Source of the DNA: Zygnema cylindricum | Taxonomy: Eukaryota > Streptophyta > Zygnematophyceae > Zygnematales > Zygnemataceae | Direction: 5' to 3' | Length of the DNA stretch: 64,000 nucleotides | Assembly (NCBI GenBank): GCA_037447655.1 | Contig: JBBHKE010000771.1 | Span: 330,337-394,336, forward strand | Part shown: in pieces, positions 43,985 through 54,272 of the stretch | How positions within the stretch are numbered: position 1 is the stretch's first letter | How the letters are laid out: every line of letters begins with the position of its first letter | Program-made: the position numbers and the translations under genes | The notes under the pieces: model-generated | Seen by the model: only the letters and a program-made list of their open reading frames with translations | The model's database searches: none | What the model was told of the DNA's origin: nothing

Positions 43985-44730
43985 TAACTCTAAGACCTCT
44001 GTCGGTCCTCAGAGTAGGTAGCTCACACGAAGCCTCTAGGATAAGCGTGACCCTTTTGTGTTTTAGCAAGAATAACTACCACCCTGACAGACAAAAACTT
44101 TGACCACCTTCACCCTGTGAAAGCAAGACTCTGCTGAGTCGATAGCAAAAAGAATCTATAAATTTGCTCCACTGAGTAGTAAGTTATGAAAGGTAAAACT
44201 TGACATTTTGTACAGAAGCTCTCTGGGAGAGAGGGTCCTATCTATGTAATTTTTCTAAGTCCTATCTCTCTCTAAAACTCTATCTACAAAAGTACGCCAC
44301 CAATCATAATACTGTATCGTACAGAAATGTACAGGCGCCGATGTACTTTCTATACGGCCATTGTACGACATGGCGAATAAGTCGACACATGTCATTTTAG
44401 ATTCGATCTTGAAATCCCTAAAGATGTCGTATACCAATATGCTTGTGCCACGTGTCATTCAATGTGACGTTGACCGCAAACCGCCGAAAACTAATCCACA
44501 ATCTTGGCATGCCTCGCGACTGTTTGATTAAAACGGATTTCAATTGTAGTCGTCATAAATACTTGCGCGATATTTGTTTCGCCTTCGTAACGAATTCCGC
44601 GGTATGTGTTTCGCATATTCCAAACGCCGTACATTACAAACTGCTTCTATGCCCAAATATCCTGTTAAATGAAATGACCTACGTGTATAGATTTATCTAT
44701 TTATTCAACCCTATATCGTAAAACTTTGAT
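43985..44730 (-). repeat. LTR beside element A gag (5' LTR)
   Basis: The segment aligns with 58,440-59,060 and 60,405-60,820 in the same orientation and with 37,700-38,060 reversed. Shared words include caccctg, ctctgagcaaaa-type, gtatcgtacagaaatgtac and tacggccattgtac. Internal sequence leading to gag starts about 43,985. Ends are approximate. Confidence 0.65.
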
Positions 44731-44732
44731 TC

Positions 44733-44799
44733 TAGTCTAATTGGTTAAGGCTACCGGCTAGAGTAAACTTTGACGGATATATGTACCAGGTTCAAATAT
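44733..44799 (+). ncRNA. Pol III-type A and B boxes, possible SINE head
   Basis: tagtctaattgg (44,733-44,744) fits the tRNA A-box consensus at every fixed position, and ggttcaaatat (44,789-44,799) is close to a B box. They lie about 45 bases apart between the LTR of element A and the 3' LTR of B. A cloverleaf is not evident. A tRNA-derived SINE or chance is possible. Confidence 0.3.
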
Positions 44800-45016
44800 T
44801 GGGTTCGTCAAGTTCTATTTTGGTAAATCTACCAATCTAAAGTTTGTCATCGTCTAGATAGCATAGGCAGCCATGGCTCTATCTCCCTCTCCAACTTTTA
44901 GTGATTGCGACAAATGTGGGAGCTGGAGAGAGGAGTTAGAGGCAAACTGCATGTGATTCTTTTCTGCATTTTACACAACCTACAAAATACTAAAATAACC
45001 TTTAATTTTTACAAGA

Positions 45017-46296
45017 ACCATGAAGGTAACGCCCGAGAAAAGAGAAAACGATACGCATGTTAACTCTATCTTGATAACGGAAAGCTAGATCTCGCATTTC
45101 AGTGTCGAATAACATTGGAAAATGAGATAAACTCAAAGTATGCTTTATTCCGGAAAAGCTAAATTGAAGTTTACTAGGATTATCCATCGGTGTGGAGGAC
45201 ATCGAAAGAGAAGAGTTAGTCGAATTGAAAGCCTGAATCAATGTTAACAGAGACCAAAAAGAAAGAAAACCTGAATCGGGTTCCTTTTCTTTATCAACCT
45301 CTTCCACAAGTAGAGTGGATAAAATGGATTACAAAGATAAGACGGTGGGTAAATCTAAACGAGTAGAAGACCCTCTAGATTGAATTAAAGGACTTAACGT
45401 CAAAAGAACCGAAATTGATAAATTCAATTGATTCAAATTTGATGAACGGAAAGTTTCAACACTACGTGTAGATCCGTATGAGTGGTCTAGATTATCCCAA
45501 TCAGTGGGCATAAAAATGACTGAGATAAAAACCTAATCCGCTAATAGATATGCCTTATACGACGTGTAGCAAATGCCATACCATTCCACATACGTAGGAA
45601 ACAATCTCAACCAGTCTCTAACAAGGCCAAGATGGCCAAATCTGGTCAAGAGGTCGCTTTTACCGAAACCTCTACCTTGTAAACGACTGGGCAAGGCAGA
45701 AAAACCACATCTATAAAGGCAGAAAATTGCTAAACAAACACCAAGAGGTGTAGATTTAAAGTTCTAAAGACAGAAAATAGTTCTATCCAAGGCCACCAAC
45801 AGCCAGATCTAACAATAAAATTCCACGCCAAACAGTTAATAATAAAAACACAAGACCACTCATAGCTAGATGACAAGCATAAAAAGCGTCGACAGTGCAG
45901 ATGCTCGATACAATTTAGACGAATGGGACCCAATCCACTCACGTACCCTCTAAACGATCAACAAGTATTCTGACACGCGCTTGTATCCGCAAGGTATTGT
46001 GAACTTACAAACCAATCTTTGCAATTTGGTGATTGCCAAGGGTGAACAGCGGTTGTTCGCTCCAATATGAGTTTTGCAGAGCTCTAAATAAAAAACGAAT
46101 ATGCTCTACTATCTCCACTTTTGGGTGAAGTATGTCACAATGTGAAAGATCGATGCATTCGATCAACAACGAGCTAGCAAGAAAACCCTAAATACCGAAA
46201 TTAATGTAGCATATTCTTGGTTAAAAAACTGGCCAATGAGATATTTAGGTCAACTAACAAGCAAACAATAATAAAAATCGCAAAACTATTTATATA

Positions 46297-46329
<33 letters not shown>

Positions 46330-46330
46330 A

Positions 46331-46421
<91 letters not shown>

Positions 46422-47841
46422 AGTTTATTTTTTTAAGCAAACAAGTACAACTTAGAATAACATTCCAATATGCAAGGATCTATTACCCGATCACACACAC
46501 ACATACATACAAAAATAATGTAAAATTCAAATAAGAAAAAATAAAGAAAAACTGGCAATTTTAAATTGTACAGAATATAGAAAAATTGTCAATGTAACAT
46601 TGCGGAATATAACATCACAGACAATGTTAAATCGCATACAATAAAACAAAAGCGACAATGACAAATTACACGTAATAGAAAGTGACACAATTTTAAAATC
46701 ACAATAATATTAAGCCAACGGATAGCCACTAGGCTCTTTGGTCAGTTTATATTCCTTACAGAAGTTCAATAAATAAAGATTTAACCTAATATCACAACGC
46801 ATAAACTGAAAATGTAGCAATCTGCTAGCAAGTCTAAAATAACTAGATTTAGTTACACACAAAACATGTAACGGAAGCGAACCCTTATTTAATTTCACCA
46901 GTAAACCACACAAACAAACCCAAAACTGTCCAATCTTAATCCAAGGTTCAGCAACAGCCTGAGAAAGAAGGTTGAGCAGCAATCTACTTGATACGACGAG
47001 AGAAAAAGTGAAAGGAAACTGGCTAGGCTTAAGCGTGAGCCGCGTTGATTAAATTGCAAGGCATATTACAAGAAAATGTGAGTTCGAGCTAGGTAGCAGA
47101 ACGCTTAATTACCAAATAATAGTCACTAAACTATACTGACAACTTCACAAGAAAATAATAAAAGCAAAAGTCAAATCTTCAAAAAGAGAGAGAACGAAAA
47201 AATGAAAGCATGAATTCCTGTGCTCTTGAAATTGCGAGCACATAATTCACCTAAAATTCACTAAGTACAAAGTCTACAACTGAGCGTGTAACCTACTGTA
47301 GATACATGTGTTCCATGTAGTCGTCTGCGCCTAGTTTAGATTTTGGCCAAATGGCGACCAGAATCATATGCCTTGCGTTACAAAATCTACATCCTAAAGA
47401 TAAAAACCCTTCGTACGCTACATGTCAATGCGTGATACCTCCAAGGGTCCACAACTTAAAATAGATCAATAGTGTCGCCGTGTGCAGTTTGAATCTTGTT
47501 TGTTCGTTCTTCTTCGTCTTTAGCGGCCGTTAATGCCCATTCGAATTCGCAGTGGTTTTGACATACTTTCACGTTGGAGCTTCAGTTCGCCCATCGTACG
47601 TACAAAACTTTGTCTTGTTCGCGTGAATTTCGACGCCTAACGAATAGAGTTACAGACTTAAAACTGTTTGCGGGCTTCACGTCACCTGACGACTTCACGT
47701 ACAGAATCCAATCAGCCAGCCGGTTTCACGGCGTCAACGAAAATATGTATGGTCCTGTCTCTACTGAAACATACCAGAATATAAATTAGTGTGGCTAGTT
47801 TTTACAGACCATTTTATGCCAGTTAAATGCAAGTCGGTTTA
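45017..47841 (-). repeat. 3' LTR of element B
   Basis: Matches 54,273-57,118 block by block: accatgaaggtaacg at 45,017 with accgtaaaggtaacg at 54,273; aatcagtgggcataaaaatg at 45,497 and 54,758; ttggtgattgccaagggtga at 46,027 and gattggaaagggtgaa near 55,285. About 2.8 kb, very long for gypsy. It contains an AT microsatellite missing from the other LTR. Frames inside it are not supported. Confidence 0.8.
46291..46419. repeat. AT dinucleotide microsatellite
   Basis: About 130 bases of almost pure (AT)n inside the 3' LTR of element B. The matching point in the 5' LTR is only AT-rich. Confidence 0.98.
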
Positions 47842-47852
47842 TTCCCCCTTTT
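47842..47852 (-). promoter_or_regulatory. Polypurine tract of element B
   Basis: Minus-strand aaaagggggaa directly ahead of the 3' LTR (taaaccgactt). Gypsy copy E has its own purine tract before the same taaaccgact. Confidence 0.7.
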
Positions 47853-47869
47853 AGCTCTTTAGCGAGCAG

Positions 47870-49330
47870 AGGAGCTTGCGAACACGACTAGAAGCTCGCG
47901 ACATCCGTGGCAAAACCATTGACTATCCAGAACTGCCAACAATGGTGGCACTAAACACTCCATGTTAAACCCGTGATTGCAATGATCACAAAGTAACATT
48001 GTAAGTTTCCTCGTTCAATCGATGACAAAAAATACATGCTGTCGCCTCCGTTATAGCCATCCGCATAGGATCCATATCCTGCGACAAATCTGGTAAACAT
48101 CATGGAGCACAATTCTTGGAGTGCTGTCGAAAAGTCCTCGTGTCCTCTCTTTGTAATCTCAACATCCCGTTTGGATCCACCTCCATAATCCGTAGGATGT
48201 GTGCAGAAACATTTGTGTCCAAAGTGGCAAAAGATTGCTTGAAAGATAAACATAATCTTCCAAACAAAAAGGCTTCTGTTGCGGCCTTTAACTGCCGCTT
48301 CGAGTGGTGGCAAACCGAAATGTGTCTCGATGTTGGGCAATCTATAGTCTATTAAAAGCCATGGGCATTTCACGGGTAAAAAGCAAAGCAAGACGAGTAA
48401 GTTCTTCCAAAAAAAATAATGTCAAACATTAGTGGGAGAGGAAACTTGCATCTTTTTGAATATTGCAATCGAGAAATGGTTGTCGCCCAAATAAAACATA
48501 TTACGGGTTGAAATTAGCCTTACTAGCTTGACTTGACATGTGATATCCCATGGAAATATAGCCGAGAGACTCGTCTTTAACCGAAATGTGTTTCTCTAAG
48601 CAATGCTTACGCAAGGCGCGCTTAAATGTCTGGACTGCACCTGCAGCTAGGCCATCGGCTTGGGGGTGATCCCGACTAGTACATTGATGATCAATGAGAG
48701 CCTCATCAAGCATCTCTTGAAATTCTCCCGAAATTCTGTACCTTGAACCGTTGGGACCTCAGCTGAGAACCGTATCTCATAAGAATACTTTATTTAAAAG
48801 TTGCGGTGATTAACTTAATTTTCTTATGAGGCAAGGCTACAACTTCTACCCACTTACTGAAGTTTTTGATCATAATCATGATATACTGTTTTCCTCTACG
48901 TGAGATGGGAAAAGCTCCGGCTAGATCAACAAACCATTGATAGAATAAATCCCTAATGGCTTAAGGTTGGAACGTAGTCTGCCGATTAAAGAAAGAAGTT
49001 TGGAGAGGGTCGCAAGTGGCACACTTGTGTAAAATAGCAACAACATTGGCTTACATTTCTGACCACCAATACTGTGCTTGAACTAGGCTTAACGTCCGCT
49101 TGGTACTATAGTGACCAAGCCTGTGTGAATTTGCTCAATTAGAGAAAGTCGCTCTGTAGGACGAGGGACGTGTCTATGGCTCCATCTGCCAACAACCAAA
49201 CTAAAGATCATCCGAGCCAAAGGTAGTTTTGGCCCTCTTTTTAACTCTGTCTTCTTCGCCAGAGGTAGTACTGTCCTTAAGGTCTGGGTCGATAGAAATA
49301 GTATAAGAGGCCCATTACCCCAAAGATCTG
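47870..49330 (-). pseudogene. Element B integrase with C-terminal PHD finger
   Basis: From high to low coordinates: RLSLIEQIHTGLV (zinc-binding part, about 49,140), an eroded core, then the 70-codon frame 48,713-48,501 with SRDHPQADGLAAGAVQTFKR (core end; the catalytic Glu of the usual LAERAVQT is Gly). LTRLALLFTREMPMAF and TRSGS, RPQQKPF follow, as in copy E. A PHD finger near 48,045-47,900 reads CIFCHRLNEET, then MLLCDHCNHGFNMECLVPPL and WFCHGC. One frame change lies within it, and the PHD His is Asn. A PHD reader could direct integration to marked chromatin (inference). Confidence 0.78.
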
Positions 49331-49399
49331 TGGCGGGATAAGGCTTTGGAATAGAAGCCAGACAATAAGTAAGATAAGACTCTACTAACATGGCCAGAA

Positions 49400-49925
49400 C
49401 ATCCTCGACATCGAAATCTGTCGAACTCCGTTATCCGTCATACGAGCAAAGGATTTTGGGATATTCCGTCGGCATTTAGACTAAGCAGACTCGGTCGGTG
49501 AATTATTTCAATGTCATATTCTTTTAGAATTAAAGCCCTTCGGGCTTGTTTCCTAGAAAGCTTATCGTTAATCATCAGCCAATGCAAGGGCTGATGATCA
49601 GTTAGGTGTGTGAAAGGTTTTCCATACATATAATGGAAGAAGTGAACGACTCCCAAAACCGCGGCTAGACACTCTCCTTCGTAGCTATTGTAATTTGATT
49701 CAACCCTGTTATTGCTTCTACTCGCATAAGTAACTCTCTGTTCACCTCTTTTTGTGTCAGGATGGCAGAATTCCGGGTTTTCCAAAATCTGTTTGGAGAC
49801 AAAAAAAGAGTTTGTCATTGAAAGAGGAGAATTAGAGCACTCGATAAGGCGATTTCTTAATTTTTGAAATGCCAAAATCTGATCACGACCCCATGTAAAG
49901 GCCACTTCTTTCTTTAGAAAACGTT
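49400..49925 (-). pseudogene. Element B RNase H
   Basis: The 155-codon frame 49,905-49,438 begins AFTWGRDQILAFQKLRNRL and contains VTYASRSNNRVESNYNSYEG, ECLAAVLGVVHFFHYMYGK, LTDHQPLHWLM and NADGISQNPL, a nearly uninterrupted gypsy RNase H with the catalytic Glu of YxSYEGE and Asp of TDHQ. Confidence 0.88.
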
Positions 49926-50760
49926 TAACGGAGGTGTGATTGTGATGAAATTAAACACGAATCTTGAATAACAATAAGCAAGTCCGAGAAAGGCTCGCAG
50001 ACTTGTGAGGTTTGTGAGAGCTGGCAATTTAATTATTGCCTCTACCTTTGCTTCGAGAGAAGTGATCCCTTCAACCAAAATAAAATGGTCGAGTGAGGAC
50101 ACTCCCTCGGCTCCAAAGGTGCATTTTGCTGGATGACATTTTAATCTGACCATTTTTAGTCCAATCAATACCTATTCGATGTGAGTTGCGTGATCTTCAA
50201 TAATAGCAGAGGCAATGATGAGGTCATCGATGTAACATCTAGCAAACTTAGAACCTCGAAACATAGAGTCCATGACTTTTTGAAATACCGCCGAATCATT
50301 TTTCAGTCCAAATAACATTACGACCCATTCCCATCGAGCGTCACTACCCGAAAGGCAGTTTTATGCTGATCTTTTTCCCCTGTCTCAATTTGATTCAATC
50401 ATTGACGGGGTCAAGGATACTAAAATACTTTGCTCAACCTACGTGATCAAATTTTTCTTCACACATTCGATATTCAGTAAAATTACCCTCGGAATCCTTT
50501 TTCCAAGGCATGACAGTGAGAGCTGGAAATGTGGAGTCTTCCTCCTCTAGTTCAACACATCGTGTGTCTACCTTCCCATATAGTTTTATGTTAGACGATG
50601 TTTTAGTTTAAATTTTAGGAAGTCATCTTCAAAGATATTGACATCTTATACGCGGTGTGGCGACCCAAATCGTTCATAGAAAAAGCAAAGGCAATAACAT
50701 TTTGTAGAACGTCTTTCTGAAATTTTTATTCGGCCTTTGTTAGATTAGTGTCAAATTTCC
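49926..50760 (-). pseudogene. Element B reverse transcriptase
   Basis: FARCYIDDLIIASAIIEDHA near 50,245-50,190 keeps the catalytic YIDD intact. LKCHPAKCTFGAEGVSSLDH, LEAKVEAIIKLPALTNLTSL, RAFLGLAYCYSRFV follow (frame 50,168-49,914). Earlier motifs (about 50,600-50,300) are heavily eroded. MNDLGRHTAYKMSI marks the upstream edge. Confidence 0.85.
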
Positions 50761-51110
50761 ACTTAGAAGCTTCAGGGTTGTCCGTTGTCATGGTTTCCAT
50801 AGCTTGTCCTAAAGCCAACTACTCATCTGCGATAAGCGCTTGCTCTAACTCGTAAGCCGTAGGTGTTTGTTTAAGGCAATTCACCGAATGATTCCAGCTG
50901 CGTGTTGGAAAAGCAACAATCCAATTAGGAGTGGGTGGATCATGTATGAAACTTGCAAACTTGACAGCCGTGTATGCGGGAATACACCAAGACATATGTC
51001 TAGGATTAAGGAAATCGTAGATAAAGATTTCCGAACAGGTGGAATTCGAAAAGGAAAAAAGAAAAATTGAAATGTGGTCCCTTAGAGAGTAGAATGGAAA
51101 TATTTACTAA
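50761..51110 (-). pseudogene. Conserved linker between methyltransferase and RT, element B
   Basis: IYDFLNPRHMSWCIPAYTAV, WNHSVNCLKQTPTAYELEQA and a TAA, LALGQAMETMT correspond to element A and copy C. The function is unknown. Conservation in three copies argues that it is a real part of the polyprotein. Confidence 0.6.
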
Positions 51111-52270
51111 GTGATGCATTCCCTCCCCCATCTGGTTGAGACGGATGTTTGTGAGAGTAGCGACCAATTTCAAACCTAACACCTAAAACAAAAAAAAGAC
51201 TGAGGGTCCATGACACGACCTAATAAAGTGCATCTTTGACGTTTTGTAAGACCAGAAGCGGGTGTAATGCCATGGATGAAATGCATGAAGTGTTCTCGCT
51301 CAGTAAAGGTAGGCTCTTCGAGCTCGCTGGTATGAATGTTTCGGAGCATGTCAAGAGCGTCATTAGAAAATGTGTGTGAATGTGGGTAACAAACTAAGGG
51401 AGGATGAACCTTAAAGGTTGACAGAAGACATTGATATTAAAATTTTTATGACAGTTCTTTTGAATGGAAGGCTGCCCCTTATAGAAAGGAAGCAGGGCAG
51501 TCTGAATGTCCGTAAAAAGAAGACAAACTGACAAGTTGGCCTCACGGAGTTGACAAATGTTTATCACGTTCGTCCATTTAGAGAGAGCCCGATACGCTAA
51601 CGAACCATGGCGAGTGGCGTCAATATAAAGGGGCGGACCAATTAATTGTTTAATTCGTTGATAATCAGCCAGAACCGCAGGTCTTCAATCATTAAAGGAC
51701 GCAACATTTTCCAAGATATATCCTATTGGATTATCTAAAGTTTGTAGAAAATGCAGCATGCGAACCAATTCAAAAAATAATTTAGTGCGGGGATTGACCA
51801 AACCAAAAAATTTCCCTGCCCGAGACATTCCTTAGCACTCCTATCCGCCAAAAACTAGATCGACCGGCCCAATTTCTAATAAGTGATGGTTCCTCACAAT
51901 CTGGATGTGTTGTGGGAGGGTAGTATGCATATGCTCGTATGTAGATTTTGGTAACAAATGCGGGTATTGGGTATAAAACAGATTACAATGATGTAATTGT
52001 GCTTTCTTTGCTAACGGATCAATCTCAACCGTATAATAAAATCAGATAAATAATCCATTCCGCAAACATGCTAGGAGGGAAGTGCCTATTCCAACGAAAA
52101 GGTAAAAAATAACCAATCCATTTGGATTAGGTTGCAATTGAACCGTATTATAATAAATGGGAAGAAACCTCGAAGAGTTTGTTGGGAGTGGGATTGGAGG
52201 AGAGATCGGAGAAAGTGGAATTGACAAGGTTTTGATATAAATTCGGTCAAATTCGCTCGTATCTATAAGA
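51111..52270 (-). pseudogene. C5 cytosine DNA methyltransferase of element B
   Basis: Motif I YLFVGIGTS (about 52,115-52,090) keeps the Phe-x-Gly-x-Gly of the S-adenosylmethionine site. Motif II YYTVEIDPLAKKA follows a stop. LPQHIQIVRNHHLLEIGPVD leads to motif IV: FGG, a TAG where A has Trp, Glu-Cys, a TAA, GMSRAGKFFGLVNPRTKL (about 51,850-51,795). LFFELVRML, then motif VI YILENVAS (about 51,720) and motif VIII AYRALSKWTN follow. EREHFMHFIHG and LTKRQRCTLLGRVMDPQS (about 51,285-51,205) give motifs IX-X. Glu again precedes the catalytic Cys, as in A. Stops make it inactive. Protease lies upstream, and linker and RT downstream. Confidence 0.87.
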
Positions 52271-52499
52271 AAACCTGTGTCACCGAAATTTTTAGTAAGT
52301 AAGAACTATCGGGCTAATTTTCTTCAGCTCACAATGAATGAAATATTTCAGCCCCCACCGAATTCCTTGAAAATGTAAGTATGGATATGGTCGAATTAGC
52401 CATAAAACGCATGGGCTCTTCAACAGATATTAGCAGAATACAGATTTTGCGTTCTGGGAAGTTAATAGGCCTATAAGAAAATGTCTTATCATGTAGGTC

Positions 52500-52840
52500 A
52501 AACTCAACTCCTTACACAAAATATAACGTCCTGTCCCACTAGGCATTCATTGTCACTAAATTTAGTGACCAGAGCGTGAACCGTGATCTCAGCAAAGTTT
52601 GTGGTCGTTCGTTTTGGAACTTGAAAACAGACGGTTCCTTAGTGATTCTTAAGTCTTGCTCGGTTGTACCCGCTGATGTTAACAGGCGAGTAGAAGTGGA
52701 TTGATGCTTGTCTAGAGTTAGACTAAGCTTGAGTGCATAGCTACAGCCCAATATCACTCGCTTTGCACCCGTATCCATAAGAGGCAGGGAAGGGGCTATA
52801 CCATCAACAATGCACTATTCCCGTTATCGAAAAGACTAAT
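52500..52840 (-). pseudogene. Element B aspartic protease
   Basis: The 79-codon frame 52,778-52,539 starts MDTGAKRVILGCSYALKLSL, with Asp-Thr-Gly-Ala, then DKHQSTSTRLLTSAGTTEQD and RFTLWSLNLVTMNA. It is the direct counterpart of element A protease (MDTGAKPIFIGSSFSLKLRL). Confidence 0.85.
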
Positions 52841-53339
52841 ATGAGGATCGAGGGAATTTTGTTCCTCTATCGAAATAGGCTAGTGGAAGCAAGATTTTTG
52901 TGCAGCTAAAGTGCTTGTAATGCGGCAGTTGCTGCTGAGCTATCGGAGGTAAAGGAGATAAAAGAGATTTTTGGTGAGTCGGAAATTATAGTCGATAGAA
53001 TGCACAACATTCATTCACGCGGTTTGCCTCGTATATAGTTCGATCCACCAGGTTAAAAGCTTCAAGCGCGAAGGTTGAAGCGATTTCAGGTAAGAAAAGA
53101 GAAGGTTCTTAAGTGAATGACAAAAGGATGATGTTTTACCGTCACGGCGGTGATCCGTCGAACCTTTGTAAAACGTAGCCTCTCGTTGTTAGATGGTAGA
53201 ATATCCTAAGATTCGACCTGCCAACTTAGGGATGTGTAAAACTGTGCGAGTTATGCATGTAAAATGTGGCTTCATTTGAGTCATAAAGGATGCAAATCGT
53301 TCCTTCATCATAGCCGCCATTTGCGCTTGCATTTCCAAA

Positions 53340-54265
53340 TGCTCTCTTTCTTCAGAATACCTTAGGTGTAGTGGTGTTTTTCTCTAGTTCTTTAACCGGT
53401 TGAACAAGTTTTGCAGATCGAGCGGGAATGCCACCTATGTTAAATTGGTTCTGATAGGAAAATTATAGGTTCTACATATCACAACTTTAGACATAATGTT
53501 CGGTTTGCTTGCAATATGTACAGTTAGCAGTTTTGTCTGGAGACATTCGGGCATCATCCCCGTCTTCCCCCGTCGAAAACATAATCGGTTTCCAAGAGCA
53601 ACAGGTGGGGTCGTCATAGGTAAGACTTTAAGAGGTCGTTATTAGGGCGAGGATTGTTCCACGGTGGAACAATCCATTCTTTCGAGACCGCTTTAAGACG
53701 GTATAGGCTTCCCACCAACAATTTTGCATTTCGTATTCCACGGCATGCTTGGCGGCTTGGTCGAAAGTGAACATCAAGCCGTAGGTTTGAGTCATGCTAC
53801 TCTGGATAAATTTCTTTGACTGACTCAAAAACAGTCCTACATATTTCTGGACATCTTCAGCATTCGACATTAAGTCTGGCAATGCTTCACGAAGAGTTTC
53901 CATACGAGCACGCATGGTTGGGGCCGTCTCTCTTAATTTCTGTTCGAAGTTCATTAACTCACGAATTTGGTCAAGGTTTTGCATATGGTATTCCCCTTGC
54001 AACATTTCAAACATCAGAGAGAGCGAATCCAATATAAGGATCGTCATCGCTTGTCTTGCTGCGATTCGAGCACGCAGCTATATGGAACTGTTACTGTATT
54101 TCTCCAATTACTGTTGTAATAACATCACCGTTGAGATCAAAGACTTTCGAAATAGCCGGTTGGTAGGAAATTTATGGTTGTCCTATGATACCAAAACTCC
54201 TAGTGAAAGCTGGAGAAAACTTTGTCATCGCATGGACACAATCATACTTGGGGGAATAAAGAGTA
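53340..54265 (-). pseudogene. Element B gag with two zinc knuckles
   Basis: The 139-codon frame 54,047-53,628 reads MFEMLQGEYHMQNLDQIREL, MNFEQKLRETAPTMRARMET, LREALPDLMSNAEDVQKYVG, FTFDQAAKHAVEYEMQNCWW, a largely helical capsid-like protein. Near 53,590-53,480 follow a degenerate knuckle (CFRRGKTG) and a second one, CTYCKQTEHYV, a TAA, SC, with all four ligands. Gag packages RNA in the particle. Confidence 0.8.
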
Positions 54266-54272
54266 AATGCCA

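Larger units (their letters stand above)
38160..44730 (-). mobile_element. Ty3/gypsy element A carrying a DNA methyltransferase
   Basis: On the minus strand, from high to low coordinates: LTR (about 44,730-43,990), gag with zinc knuckle, aspartic protease, C5 methyltransferase, conserved linker, RT, RNase H and the N-terminal part of integrase. The 3' part is missing below 38,160. The RT-RNase H-integrase order identifies Ty3/gypsy. Several small tandem duplications have accumulated (40,681; 41,020; 39,078). The methyltransferase is the best preserved part. Confidence 0.88.

Noticed and set aside
46291-46419. AT tract as a replication origin or matrix attachment region
   Set aside because: It is a plain dinucleotide microsatellite inside one LTR, and nothing else supports such a role.
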